A DNA stretch of 64,000 bases from JBBRRP01 sp038251425. Its GTDB lineage: Bacteria > Myxococcota_A > Polyangia > Polyangiales > Polyangiaceae. Below the pieces are notes generated by a model. The model was not told the origin of the DNA. It was given only the letters and a program-made list of their open reading frames with translations, and searched no databases. The stretch is taken from the NCBI GenBank assembly GCA_038251425.1, contig JBBSBI010000003.1, positions 1 to 64,000 of the forward strand, given 5' to 3'. Shown piece after piece: positions 26,647 to 36,400 of this stretch. A program made the translations under genes and the position numbers. Position 1 is the stretch's first letter; every line of letters begins with the position of its first letter.

Positions 26647-26952
26647 GCGCGTGCACTATTCAAGACAGCTCGGCCCAACGCAACGCCAACCGACAGCTTT
26701 TTGTCACGTAATGTTTTCAATAATGACGCAAGAGCCGCGTGCCTGTTGATAACTTGTGAGCTATCGGCCGCCGGTGGAAACCTTCCGGAAGCAGGCGCTG
26801 CATCCTGCTCCCGGGGTGGCACTGAACACAGATTCAGCGCCAATGCCTGGGCAGTCAGCGTCGGAGGGGCCCGAAACCCCCGATTTGTTCAGTTGTTGAT
26901 TGCTTCTGGAGCGGAACGCGTGCGATAGAAAATAGTTCTACACGGGTGGTCA
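26647..26952. other. 306-bp intergenic region between divergent genes
   Basis: No gene is supported here. It separates the divergent starts of the STAS-like protein and the SNF2 helicase. It holds a small GGGG-CCCGAAA-CCCC inverted repeat near 26,864-26,878 and an AT-richer stretch before the helicase start, but no convincing promoter pair, riboswitch or terminator was found. Confidence 0.5.
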
Positions 26953-29319
26953 GTGATTTCCGGCAGCGTCGTTCCCCTTTCCCAGCAGAATAGCCATAGT
27001 GTCCAAAGGCAGCTCCCGTGGCCTTTCACGCCTAGGCTTCGTTTGTTCACTGAACAGATGGGGGTTGTGAGCGAACGAGCGCGCCATGGGTACCGCGAGC
27101 AGGAAGTACCAGTCGCCAGCCTATGGTTTGACTACGGTGGCACCGTCGTCCGATGCACCGATCCAGAGCGCCACCTCGGCGTCACGAATGGCACTTCAGT
27201 GCTGGCGCTTTCCCGCGACCGCGCTGCCGAAGCGGAGGCCCAGTGCATGCTTGAGGTGCATGGGGCTCTCGAAGCTGAGTGTCTGGAGGAATACATCCCC
27301 GCCGTGAATTCAGAGGCGGACTACGTGATCCAAGTGAACGGCAATGTGCATTCGCTGTGTTCGTTCACAGCTTACGCGTTGGGTACACTGCGCGCTCAAG
27401 GTTGGAACGTTGAGATCGATGCGGGCTACCCCTACGACGTCGTGAATCCTGATGTGCCGTGGTACGCCAAAGTGGAGACGCCTCCCGAAGCCGAGACGCC
27501 TGATTGGTTCAGTCTGGAGCTGGGTGTCGACATTGATGGCCATCGGGTCAACATGTTGCCACCACTGTTGGATATGCTCGATGCCTGCGGCGAGCAGCTG
27601 ACTCTTGATTCCCTCTTGCGCGTGCCCGCCCGCTTTCGTGCGGTGCCAGCCGGTGTGAACCGCTACGTCGTGATCCCACAGGATCGCTTGGAACGCCTGC
27701 TCGTGATCTTGATGGAAATGTATCGCGGCGCACGGACTGCCGACGAAAAGATCACGTGTCGCGATCTTCTGGGCGGAGCGCTCTCAAAGCTTGACGAAGA
27801 GCTGACTCAGGGGGGCGCAACATTGCTCTGGGACGACGCGCCAGGGCTTCGCGTGAAGGGCCGAACGATTTCGGGCCCCCCTCCCACCACGGTGCACGCC
27901 GTCAGCCTCAAAGCGACGCTCCGACCTTACCAAGAAGAGGGCGTGCGCTGGCTCCAGCACTTGCGCCAGCAGGATGCCGCCGGCGTCCTTGCCGACGACA
28001 TGGGGCTCGGCAAAACACTGCAGACGATCACCCATCTCTTGCTGGAAAAGGAGAGCCGTCGCTCCCAAACTCCGACGCTCGTGGTGGCGCCGACCAGCTT
28101 GCTCCATAACTGGGAAGCTGAGATCAAACGTTTCGCCCCTGCGCTTCGAACTCGGATCTGGCACGGCAAGGCTCGCCACAAGAGCCGAGATCTCGTGAGC
28201 CGAGCAGACGTTGTATTAACTACGTATGCGCTGCTGATTCGGGATTTGGAATGGTTCAAGCTGCAGCCGTTCTATTATTTGATCTTGGATGAAGCTCAAG
28301 CGATCAAAAATCGGCGGAGCCAGGCTGCGAAGTCCGTAAGTCAGATACAATCGGAGCATCGATTGTGCCTCACCGGCACACCGGTCGAGAACAATCTCGA
28401 CGAGCTTTTTAGCCTCTTCAACTTCCTGATGCCAGGACTCCTAGGCAGCCCAGATCGCTTTCGATCTTACTTCCGCGAACCGATTGAACGCGAGAACAAC
28501 GAGTCCCGGTTAGCGGCGCTCAGGGGCGCCGTGGGACCATTCATCCTGCGGCGCATGAAGGAGGAGGTCGCCCGCGATTTGCCGCCGAAGACGGAGATGA
28601 TTCGCCCGGTTGAGCTGCGTGAAGGCCAGCGAGATCTGTATGAGAGCGTGCGTGTCGCAGCTCACAGCGAGGTCAGAAAAGCGATCAAGGTCAAGGGCAT
28701 TGGGGCATCCACCGTGACCATTTTGGATGGGCTGATGAAGCTCCGCCAAATCTGCTGCGATCCACGGCTGGTGAACGTGGCGTCGGCCGGTGCAGTGCTC
28801 GGCTCCGCCAAGTACGAACTTTTCTTCGATCTGCTCGAAAAGCAACTCGCGGAGGGGCGCCGTGTGCTCGTGTTCTCGCAGTTCACGCGCATGCTGGCAC
28901 TCTTGGCGGCGGGTTTAGTCGAGCGCAACGTGAAATATGCCCTGCTCACGGGTGCAACGGTCGATCGCCAAAAGCAAGTCAAGGCCTTTCAGGATGGGCT
29001 GATGAATGTCTTCCTGATCAGCTTGAAAGCGGGTGGCACAGGGCTGAATTTGACCCGCGCGGACACCGTGATCCACTACGATCCGTGGTGGAACGCTGCG
29101 GCACAATCCCAAGCAACGGACCGAGCGTACCGGATCGGGCAAACCTCCCCCGTGTTCGTCCACAACCTGATCGTCTCCGGAAGTGTCGAAGAACGCATGG
29201 TCCACCTCCAACAGCGCAAACGGCACCTGGCCGAAACGATCCTGGGCGGCGGCCAAGAAGCATCCAAAGCTTTCTCGCTTGAAGACGTCGAGGATCTCTT
29301 CGCGCCCTTGGCCGAGTGA
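26953..29319 (+). CDS. SNF2-family DNA-dependent ATPase/helicase
   Basis: A 788-aa Swi2/Snf2-type ATPase. The two RecA-like lobes are clear: Walker A ADDMGLGKTLQT (about residues 347-358), VVAPTSLLHNW, Walker B LDEAQAIKN (about 445), LTGTPVENN, then in lobe two VLVFSQFTRML, LISLKAGGTGLNL and the arginine-finger motif QATDRAYRIGQ. The N-terminal 300 residues include VASLWFDYGGTVV, found in the bacterial RapA-like/HepA branch that has an accessory N-terminal region. It would translocate on dsDNA to remodel nucleoprotein complexes or recycle RNA polymerase. GTG at 26953 starts the frame; ATG at 27058 is an alternative. Confidence 0.93.
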   Translation: MISGSVVPLSQQNSHSVQRQLPWPFTPRLRLFTEQMGVVSERARHGYREQEVPVASLWFDYGGTVVRCTDPERHLGVTNGTSVLALSRDRAAEAEAQCMLEVHGALEAECLEEYIPAVNSEADYVIQVNGNVHSLCSFTAYALGTLRAQGWNVEIDAGYPYDVVNPDVPWYAKVETPPEAETPDWFSLELGVDIDGHRVNMLPPLLDMLDACGEQLTLDSLLRVPARFRAVPAGVNRYVVIPQDRLERLLVILMEMYRGARTADEKITCRDLLGGALSKLDEELTQGGATLLWDDAPGLRVKGRTISGPPPTTVHAVSLKATLRPYQEEGVRWLQHLRQQDAAGVLADDMGLGKTLQTITHLLLEKESRRSQTPTLVVAPTSLLHNWEAEIKRFAPALRTRIWHGKARHKSRDLVSRADVVLTTYALLIRDLEWFKLQPFYYLILDEAQAIKNRRSQAAKSVSQIQSEHRLCLTGTPVENNLDELFSLFNFLMPGLLGSPDRFRSYFREPIERENNESRLAALRGAVGPFILRRMKEEVARDLPPKTEMIRPVELREGQRDLYESVRVAAHSEVRKAIKVKGIGASTVTILDGLMKLRQICCDPRLVNVASAGAVLGSAKYELFFDLLEKQLAEGRRVLVFSQFTRMLALLAAGLVERNVKYALLTGATVDRQKQVKAFQDGLMNVFLISLKAGGTGLNLTRADTVIHYDPWWNAAAQSQATDRAYRIGQTSPVFVHNLIVSGSVEERMVHLQQRKRHLAETILGGGQEASKAFSLEDVEDLFAPLAE

Positions 29320-29353
29320 GCTAAACTAGCGGGGCACACTCTGAGGTTTCCGC

Positions 29354-30679
29354 ATGCCAAAAGTCTTTGCAACTCACGCATTCTCGCGCACACTCGTCGG
29401 CTTCATCGCGGGTTGGTTGGGGGTGAGCTGTAGTGCCCCTCCCTTCGGGGCAGAGGAAGAGGATTGCAGTGTGCTGGCGCAGAATCAGTACGCGAAGGCT
29501 CTCATGCAGGATGTTTACCTGTGGGCGGATACGGTGCCAGATATCGATCCAGCCAAGTTTTCTGGCCCCGGAGCGGTCGTGGCGGCGATGCGGAACCAGG
29601 ATTTGGACCATTGGTCTGGGGTTTCGAGCGCGGCGCCTCGCAGGGATTTTTTCGACAAGGGTGAGTTTTTTGGGGTGGGCTACCAAGCGCTCAGCGATAC
29701 GGCTGGCGCTATTCGCTTGTCCTTTGTGCACCCCGGCTCTCCAGCGGCGCTTGCTGGGATGAGCCGCGGTGACACATTGCTTGAGATCAGCGGGAAGACG
29801 ATCGCGGAGATTGCGGGTGCAAACCTCTGGGCAACGATCGAAGGGCCCAATGAAAAAGGCTTCGCGCTCACCTACAAGGTACGGCGCTCAACAGGTGCAG
29901 TCGTTGAGTTGATGGTGCTCAAAGATACCGTGGTGGTCCGAACCGTCGCGGTGAGCAGCGTGATTCAGCAGGGCGAAGACAAGATTGCCTATCTTTTGTT
30001 CACAGGATTCCTCGGTACTTCCGAGAGAGATCTGCGGGAGGCGTTCGCGGAGCTTCGCCCGCTTGGCATCACGAAGCTCATTCTGGACCTCAGATACAAC
30101 GGAGGCGGCTTTGTTTCCGTCGCGACAGATCTAGCCAGCTTGATCGTCGGACCGCCGGGGGTGGGCCAGCCTTTTTCTATTCTGGCGCACAACAAGAACC
30201 ACAGCGCCGAAGACACGGTAACCCCGCTACGCAAAGAGGCAGAGGCGATCACAGGGACGCACCTGGTGGCGCTCACCGGGCCTGGGACGGCATCTGCGAG
30301 TGAGCTGCTGTTAAACGGCCTGAAACCGCTCATGGACGTGAAACTGGTGGGCGCGAGTACGCACGGCAAGCCGGTGGGTGGCAGCGCCTGGACTCGCTGC
30401 GAGCAAGCCATCTCCCCGATCACTTTCCGAACCCTGAACGGCGAGGGCACAGGCGATTATTTTGGGGGCATCAAAGCAGATTGCGCGGTGCCCGATGATT
30501 TGGAGCATCCGCTTGGAGATCCGGAGGAAGCCCGCATGAAGGCTGCGTTGGCACTGCTTCGTGGCGAAGCCTGTCCGGCGCTGCCCGATCAGCAATTGAT
30601 GCAGGTGCGGCAATCGGGACGAGGCACGGGCCTTTCACCGATTACTCGTGGCCCCGACGATCCCTTTGGCATCTTCTAA
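29354..30679 (+). CDS. S41-family (C-terminal processing) peptidase, lipoprotein
   Basis: A 441-aa envelope protease. The N-terminus has a lipobox-type signal (FIAGWLGVSC), so it is probably outer- or inner-membrane anchored. A PDZ domain follows (FGVGYQAL ... GSPAALAGMSRGDTLLEI), then the S41 catalytic domain: LILDLRYNGGG, the nucleophile Ser in GPGTASASELL (about residue 315) and the catalytic Lys in THGKPVGG (about 340). It is related to CtpA/Prc. The gene follows the helicase by 34 bp and may be co-transcribed, though there is no functional link. The downstream 270 bp is structured. Confidence 0.9.
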   Translation: MPKVFATHAFSRTLVGFIAGWLGVSCSAPPFGAEEEDCSVLAQNQYAKALMQDVYLWADTVPDIDPAKFSGPGAVVAAMRNQDLDHWSGVSSAAPRRDFFDKGEFFGVGYQALSDTAGAIRLSFVHPGSPAALAGMSRGDTLLEISGKTIAEIAGANLWATIEGPNEKGFALTYKVRRSTGAVVELMVLKDTVVVRTVAVSSVIQQGEDKIAYLLFTGFLGTSERDLREAFAELRPLGITKLILDLRYNGGGFVSVATDLASLIVGPPGVGQPFSILAHNKNHSAEDTVTPLRKEAEAITGTHLVALTGPGTASASELLLNGLKPLMDVKLVGASTHGKPVGGSAWTRCEQAISPITFRTLNGEGTGDYFGGIKADCAVPDDLEHPLGDPEEARMKAALALLRGEACPALPDQQLMQVRQSGRGTGLSPITRGPDDPFGIF

Positions 30680-30701
30680 GAGCAATTTACTTAGGCCATG
30701 G

Positions 30702-30745
30702 AAAAAAAACAGCGGCTCAGAGGAGGGGGGCTCTCTGAACCGCTG
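30702..30745 (-). terminator. rho-independent terminator on the minus strand
   Basis: On the minus strand a stem of CAGCGG-x-TCAGAG pairing with CTCTGA-x-CCGCTG (one mismatch) encloses a C-rich loop and is followed at once by eight Ts (30709 down to 30702). This is the classical intrinsic terminator layout. It is about 205 nt after the stop of the Cys-rich lipoprotein gene and converges on the S41 peptidase gene. Confidence 0.8.
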
Positions 30746-30801
30746 GGTAGTAAGCAGGCGGCCTCCCTGGCGGAGGGGGGGATCACCAAGGCGCCGCCTC
30801 A
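30702..30801 (-). ncRNA. candidate C-rich small RNA of about 100 nt
   Basis: Between a sigma-54-like sequence (30812-30827) and the intrinsic terminator, the minus strand can fold as two GC-rich hairpins: AGGCGGC ... GCCGCCT, and the terminator stem. Both expose the same loop motif CCCCCCTCC (complement at 30722-30730 and 30772-30781). Such C-rich, anti-Shine-Dalgarno-like loops are seen in known bacterial small RNAs such as the RsaE type. No coding frame fits. The alternative is a long structured 3' UTR of the lipoprotein mRNA. Boundaries are inferred. Confidence 0.4.
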
Positions 30802-30811
30802 CTTTATCCTA

Positions 30812-30827
30812 TGCGTGTTTCGTGCCA
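30812..30827 (-). promoter_or_regulatory. sigma-54-like -24/-12 promoter
   Basis: The minus strand reads TGGCACGAAACACGCA, with a perfect -24 half (TGGCAC) and the required GG-N10-GC spacing. The -12 half ACGCA deviates from TTGCA. It would start a transcript near 30801, running into the intrinsic terminator. Confidence 0.35.
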
Positions 30828-30874
30828 GTTCCGACATGCACAAATCACCGGATTTTCACAATAGGTCAAGGGTC

Positions 30875-30901
30875 AGGAGCTTTCAAATTTGAAAGACTCC
30901 T
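30875..30901. repeat. 27-bp inverted repeat
   Basis: AGGAG-c-TTTCAAA is followed directly by TTTGAAA-ga-CTCCT, giving a long hairpin on either strand. It is 50 bp beyond the stop of the Cys-rich lipoprotein gene and may act as a transcript-end structure; neither side has a proper T-run. Confidence 0.65.
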
Positions 30902-30950
30902 CTTTCGCTCTTGCTACGCCCTGGCCTAGGCCACCGAGCTGGGCGGGACT

Positions 30951-31427
30951 CTAGAGGGTCAGCGGCTGGACTGGCGAACTGGCCTGTTGCGCGGGCTTCA
31001 CGCACTTCTGACCTTCTTGGATATAGCCCTTTTCGCACCACTGAACGCACTGCTTCGAATCCTCTTTGTAGAACCAGGACGTTCCACAGGATGCGACGCA
31101 GGCGTCATCCTTCGCCCATTGGCCTCTAGGGCACTTACGCACGCACCAACGACCGTTTGGCGTGTACTCGTCGGTGTCGCAGCTTTCTACGCAGGAGCTA
31201 TCCTGTCGAAGGTACCCGTCGCGGCACAACCAGAACTTGCAGCCCCGGGAACTATCCACTTTGGACCCGTTCACCCCACTTCCGCTGGAGGAGCTCGAGC
31301 TAGAAGAACCATAGCTCACTGTCGTCATGCCCCACTCCCCACCCTGGCACTCAGAATGGAAGCGCGGGCAACCGAGCGAGGCTAACGCGGCTGATAGGGC
31401 AACCAATGATCCGACAATCTTGCTCAT
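30951..31427 (-). CDS. cysteine-rich lipoprotein
   Basis: A 158-aa protein with a lipobox signal (SLVALSAALASLGC). Then comes a poly-Ser/Gly linker (YGSSSSSSSSGSG) and four to five short Cys-rich units of the form CxxxCxxGxxxxxxxCVxxC (for example WCVRKCPRGQW, DDACVASCGTSW, QCVQWCEKGY). The units resemble EGF/furin-like disulfide modules. The frame is open 60 codons further upstream, but ATG at 31427 gives the signal peptide and leaves 83 bp to the divergent ygiQ. Family not recognised; likely a surface-exposed, disulfide-rich protein. Confidence 0.75.
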   Translation of the reverse strand: MSKIVGSLVALSAALASLGCPRFHSECQGGEWGMTTVSYGSSSSSSSSGSGVNGSKVDSSRGCKFWLCRDGYLRQDSSCVESCDTDEYTPNGRWCVRKCPRGQWAKDDACVASCGTSWFYKEDSKQCVQWCEKGYIQEGQKCVKPAQQASSPVQPLTL

Positions 31428-31510
31428 AGGGACTTCGGAATAACTCAAGAGCGGAGGGAAAGGAACCCACCGCTTGTTTAGAATGGGTCCGAAAGCTAAC
31501 CAGTGACTGA

Positions 31511-33466
31511 ATGACACCCAAGCCCAGCCCATTTCCCGGGATAGCCCCCGAGCGCGATCGATGTGGGCCCCAGCCACTACCCACCACCGCTTCGGAAATG
31601 CACTCACGTGGTTGGAGTGAAGTCGACGTCGTATTCGTTACTGGCGACGCCTATATCGACCATCCTAGCTTCGCGATGGCGCTGCTCGGCCGCCTACTGG
31701 AAAGCGCCGGTTTTCGCGTGGCTATCCTGAGCCAGCCCGATTGGAAGAACGTCGAACCGTTTCGTGAATTTGGCCGACCCCGAGTCATGTTTGCGGTGAG
31801 CGCGGGCAACATGGACTCCATGATCAACCACTACACCGCCAATCGTAAGAAGCGGAACGCGGACGCGTACACGCCGGGCGGACAAATCAACCTTCGCCCA
31901 GATCGAGCAACTCTTGCTTACTGCCAGCGGGCGCGTGAAGCTTTTAAAGGTGTGCCTGTGGTGGCGGGGGGCGTTGAAGCAAGCCTGCGGCGCTTGGCTC
32001 ACTATGATTACTGGAGCGATACCGTTCGGCGTTCGATCGTGTTGGATTCAAAGGCAGATTTCGTCGCCTTTGGCATGGGCGAACGCACTATTTTGACGAT
32101 CGCTGATGCTCTCAGCAAGCACGCCTCCCAGGCCGAGCTGCGCTCGATTCCAGGCGTTGCCTATCGGCTCGGTGAAAAAGAAGCCCGCCCCACCGATGTG
32201 ATCACGCTGCCGAATTACGATTCGGTTCGAACTGACGCCCTCGCGTTTTGTGAACTGACGCGCGTCACCCATCGCGAAACCAATCCTCACAACGCACGGC
32301 GCCTGTTGCAGGAGCACGGCACGGAAGCCGTTGTGGTGAATCCTCCTGCCCTGCCCTTGGGCGAGGCAGAAATGGATTTCGTGTATGGGCTTCCATTCAC
32401 CCGAAAACCGCACCCTAGCTACGGCGAAAACAAGATCCCAGCCTTTGATGTGATCCGGCACTCCGTCCAAATCATGCGTGGCTGTTTTGGTGGTTGCTCG
32501 TTTTGTTCGATCACGGCACACGAAGGGCGAATCATTCAGAGCCGAAGTGAAGCCTCGATACTCGGAGAAATCCGCGAATTGGTAAAGGATCCGAGCTTTC
32601 GTGGAACAGTGAGCGACATCGGAGGACCCACCGCCAACATGTATCGCATGCGCTGCACCCGCCCCGAAGTTGAGGCCAAGTGCCGACGCTTGAGCTGCGT
32701 TCACCCGACCGTCTGCAAGCTTCTTGGCACGGATCACAAGCCGCTGTTGCGACTGATGCGAAAAGCCCGCCAGGAGCCGGGCGTGAAGAAAGTGCTCGTC
32801 GCATCTGGGGTGCGAATGGATCTAGCGAAGCTCGATCCTGAGTATGTGGATGAACTCGTGAAACACCACGTGGGCGGGCACCTCAAAGTGGCGCCGGAGC
32901 ACGCTGATCCGGAGGTGCTCACACTGATGAAAAAGCCGACGATTTCAGACTTCGATGAGTTCAGCCAGCGCTTTCAAGCGGCCTCCGAAAAAGCGAATAA
33001 GGACCAGTATCTGGTGCCTTATTTCATCGCCAGCCATCCGGGAAGCAACGCCCGAAGCATGATCGATGTGGCGGTGTTCTTGAAGCAACGCGGGTATCGA
33101 CCCGATCAGGTACAAGATTTCATTCCCAGCCCGTTCGATATCGCTGCGTGTATGTATCATACGGGGCTGGATCCGATGACCTTGCAGCCCGTCTATGTCG
33201 CTAAAAGCCTTCGAGATCGCAAAGCCCAACGTGCCTTGCTCCAATTTTTTAAGCCAGAGAATTACTTTGAGGTGAAGCAAGCCCTGCTCGAAGCGGGTCG
33301 TGCAGATTTGATCGGTCGCGGAGCGCGTTGCCTGATCCCCGAAGTTCCCCCACCTGAAGCGAGAGCGCTGAAGAAGGCTGCCGGGAAGCCCAGCGCCAAC
33401 CGTGCGCCTCTGGCAGCTTCTAGCGTTGGTTATCGCCCGCACCGCGGCACGCGCCCGAAGAACTGA
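31511..33466 (+). CDS. ygiQ: YgiQ-family radical SAM protein
   Basis: A 651-aa radical SAM protein. The N-terminal part matches YgiQ (VVFVTGDAYIDHPSFAMALLG), and the 4Fe-4S cluster motif is C325-x3-C329-x2-C332 in GCFGGCSFCSITAHEGR, typical of this family. The conserved KVAPEHADPEVL and a YIASHPGS-type stretch (FIASHPGSNA) follow, with a basic tail. The reaction is unknown in any organism. ATG at 31511 gives a slightly shorter leader than E. coli YgiQ. It is divergent from the Cys-rich lipoprotein and convergent with the kinase gene. Confidence 0.92.
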   Translation: MTPKPSPFPGIAPERDRCGPQPLPTTASEMHSRGWSEVDVVFVTGDAYIDHPSFAMALLGRLLESAGFRVAILSQPDWKNVEPFREFGRPRVMFAVSAGNMDSMINHYTANRKKRNADAYTPGGQINLRPDRATLAYCQRAREAFKGVPVVAGGVEASLRRLAHYDYWSDTVRRSIVLDSKADFVAFGMGERTILTIADALSKHASQAELRSIPGVAYRLGEKEARPTDVITLPNYDSVRTDALAFCELTRVTHRETNPHNARRLLQEHGTEAVVVNPPALPLGEAEMDFVYGLPFTRKPHPSYGENKIPAFDVIRHSVQIMRGCFGGCSFCSITAHEGRIIQSRSEASILGEIRELVKDPSFRGTVSDIGGPTANMYRMRCTRPEVEAKCRRLSCVHPTVCKLLGTDHKPLLRLMRKARQEPGVKKVLVASGVRMDLAKLDPEYVDELVKHHVGGHLKVAPEHADPEVLTLMKKPTISDFDEFSQRFQAASEKANKDQYLVPYFIASHPGSNARSMIDVAVFLKQRGYRPDQVQDFIPSPFDIAACMYHTGLDPMTLQPVYVAKSLRDRKAQRALLQFFKPENYFEVKQALLEAGRADLIGRGARCLIPEVPPPEARALKKAAGKPSANRAPLAASSVGYRPHRGTRPKN

Positions 33467-33486
33467 TTCCCCCAGCAGGCAGGGTC

Positions 33487-36400
33487 CTACTTCCTGGCGG
33501 CAGCTTGCGCGAACAGGGGCCTGAGCGTTGCTAGTTCTTGCAGCTGAGTTGGCGTGGCCAACAATTCTGCAGAATCGGTATGGGCTAGCAAGAGCGCAGC
33601 AGGACACCCCTTGCCACCACACGCATACAGCGCGAACGCCGTCGAACCGAGCATTTCGTAGTAGCGTTGCGGTACACTGCTGGTGGCCTGGGCCAGGAAT
33701 ACATCGGGCACGACGAGATCTTTCACTGAATTGTACGCGTTCTGAAAGACGTTGCTCGCTCCGCGCACAGGTTTGATACCCAAACGCAACTCTTTGGTGA
33801 GAGCGTCGAGGTCTTCATGCAACCCGGCACGAATCACCAATTCATCCCGTGACGGCGTGGCAACCAACAATAATAAGCGTTTGAGTCCTGTGTGCTGGCT
33901 CCAAGTTTTAAACGCGAGGTTCAAGACTTGATCGGCGGGGGTGAAGGCGGCCAATGCGGCGCGAATTTTCTCAATTTCTCGTTCAATCGGTGTGAGTGGC
34001 CGATCCATCTCAGCCTGACTTGTTTTGGAGTGCGCAGGCTTTCTCCCTAGCTCAAGGCGAGCCACCACCGGTTTAGCGCGGGCAGCTTGGTCCGTGATCA
34101 CCTCGCGAACTTGCGATACCCCTTCCTCGGGATCTTGCATTATCCCTTCCTGATGAACCTGCGCTAGGCTGGAAGAGGGCGGCTCTTCGGCAGGCGGAGC
34201 GTTCATGATAGCCACATTGGTTAGGAATCGGCTTGCGCCTGCCTCCAGACCTAGCACGGCGGCGTAGCGCTGTTGGAAGACGCCCTCAACATCCGAGACC
34301 AATTTCAGCACATCTGCTTCATTCAGCGTGAGCAGGCGTCGATGCCGGCCTAAAAGGTCGGACATGGCAGCGCCCCGAGTTGCAGGGGACTCGGACGCGA
34401 TGATCTCACACAGCTCATTGGCAAATTCTGCTAAAGCGTTAGAACGATCCTCGGAAGTGGCCATCGCGCTGCCACTGCTTGTTCGCGCTGAAATCGCTCC
34501 GATAACCCCGGGCGGCAAATGCCAGTTCTGTGCCACGGCTGTTCCCACTTTAGAAAATGAGATCCCGAGGACTCGTTCGCAAGCCGCTCGTTCACTGAGT
34601 CGATCGACTGCGCACGCTTGCTGAACTTTCTCGAAAAATTCAGGCAAATACACGATCACCAGGTGTCGCCCAAGATTTCGAAACATGGCGCAAACCATCG
34701 CTTCTTCATCGTTCACCCGCGCATCTCCCGCCAGTGAACGCGCAATCTCACCGCTCACGATTGAGGCAACTGCTGAATCGGATACGGAACGCGACTGAGC
34801 CCCCTTACCCGCGCTTTTGAATAAGCTAATGCCGAGCGCCAAGGAACGGATCCTATCGAAACCAAGGAGGACGATCGCATGCCGAATACTAAAGATCTTC
34901 CCCCCAAAGCGACCCGCGTAGGTCGAATTGATCACGCGCAGGAGCTTGGCGGTGAGCGCATAATCCTTCAAAATCGACTCACCGAGCTGGCTCGCGGAAA
35001 AGGCACTATTGGCGTCCGCTTTGGCACTCACTTCACCGACGCTTTTAGCAAACGCAGGAAAATCGCCCTTTCGTTGCAGGCGCGCCATCAGCACATCGAG
35101 AGTTCCCTGCCCCGTCCCAGATACCTCGTGAACGTCGGCGCTTGCACTCTTCAACGTCGCTGCTGCGTGCTCCTGCCCTTGATCTGACGCGAGCTGAACA
35201 CTCGCTTGCGAGGGCTCAGCAAGGCTTAGCGAGGGAGGCCGCGGATCCTCTAGATCTTGTCGAAGCGGTTCCTGCTCAAGTGCGCGCGTGGGCGCGCTCA
35301 TGGTGGTCATCGCGCCAGCAGAAGCGAGTGTCTTGGTGCCGGGATCGACACGTGAGAACACCACGGGCTCTGGTGCTCCGAGATCGCGTTCGCTGTGCAG
35401 CGTGGCCTGTGCGCCCAACCGGGCTCGGTCATTTTTGGCCGCCGCTTCGACACTCGCTCCCAATTCACCCAAATCAATCGCGGTTGCGTACTGTGCTTTC
35501 CCCACGTCGACCACGGCTTCGCCATCCAGCTGGGTCCGATCACCCGAATGCGCGAGGGTCGCCCCAAAGTTCGTTTGGGCGGATGGCGGCTTTCGTGCCC
35601 TCGTGAGCCCCTGGAGTTCATCCAGGCCTTCGTTCGGTGCGGGAGCCTCTTCGAGCGCGTTTCGCAGCTGTTCACCTAGGTACTGTGCGCTCCTCGGTCG
35701 ATCCTTGGGCGACTTAGCAAGACAACCTTCAATCAGATGCGCGATGCTTTCGGGGATGCTTCCGACTCGTTCCCGAATCGATGGCACCGGATCGCGAACG
35801 TGCATGATCATGAGCATGAATTCAGATTCATGCTCAAACGGCGGCGCCCCTGTGAGCATTTCAAATGCAATCACGCCGAGCGAATAGAGATCCGTCTGCG
35901 GAGTGATGAGCTGAATGTTTCCCATGGCCTGTTCAGGTGCCATATGGCTCGGCGTCCCCAGAACCTGCCCATTGCGCGTATGACCCTCACTCGTGGTCAT
36001 CAACTTGGCCACGCCGAAGTCGACCAACTTGATCTTAACGGGTAAGCCTTCAAGGACGATGATGTTGGCCGGCTTCAGGTCTCGGTGGACCACACCTGCG
36101 CCGTGCGCCGCGTCGAGCGCATTGCAAATTTGCCGGATGATATTGAACGTTTCGTTGAGCGAGAAGCGGCCGTGCTCCTCCATATGAGCGGCAAGACTCT
36201 GACCGCGGAGCAGCTCCATCACGTAGTAGAGGCGCCCCTCGAGTTCTCCAAAATCGAGGATGTCCACGATGTTGGGGTGGTTGAGGCTGGCTGTCACTTG
36301 CGCTTCGCTGAGGAAGCGCTGGGATAGCTCGACTCTCGCGCTGATCTCTGCATCGAGAAACTTAATCGCCACCTCGCGCCCGAGTCGTGGATGCTTGGCC

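Noticed and set aside
30698..30892. 64-codon frame in the intergenic region after the S41 peptidase
   Set aside because: Its sequence is dominated by the structured repeats and terminator, with no protein-like features; the region is better explained as RNA structure.
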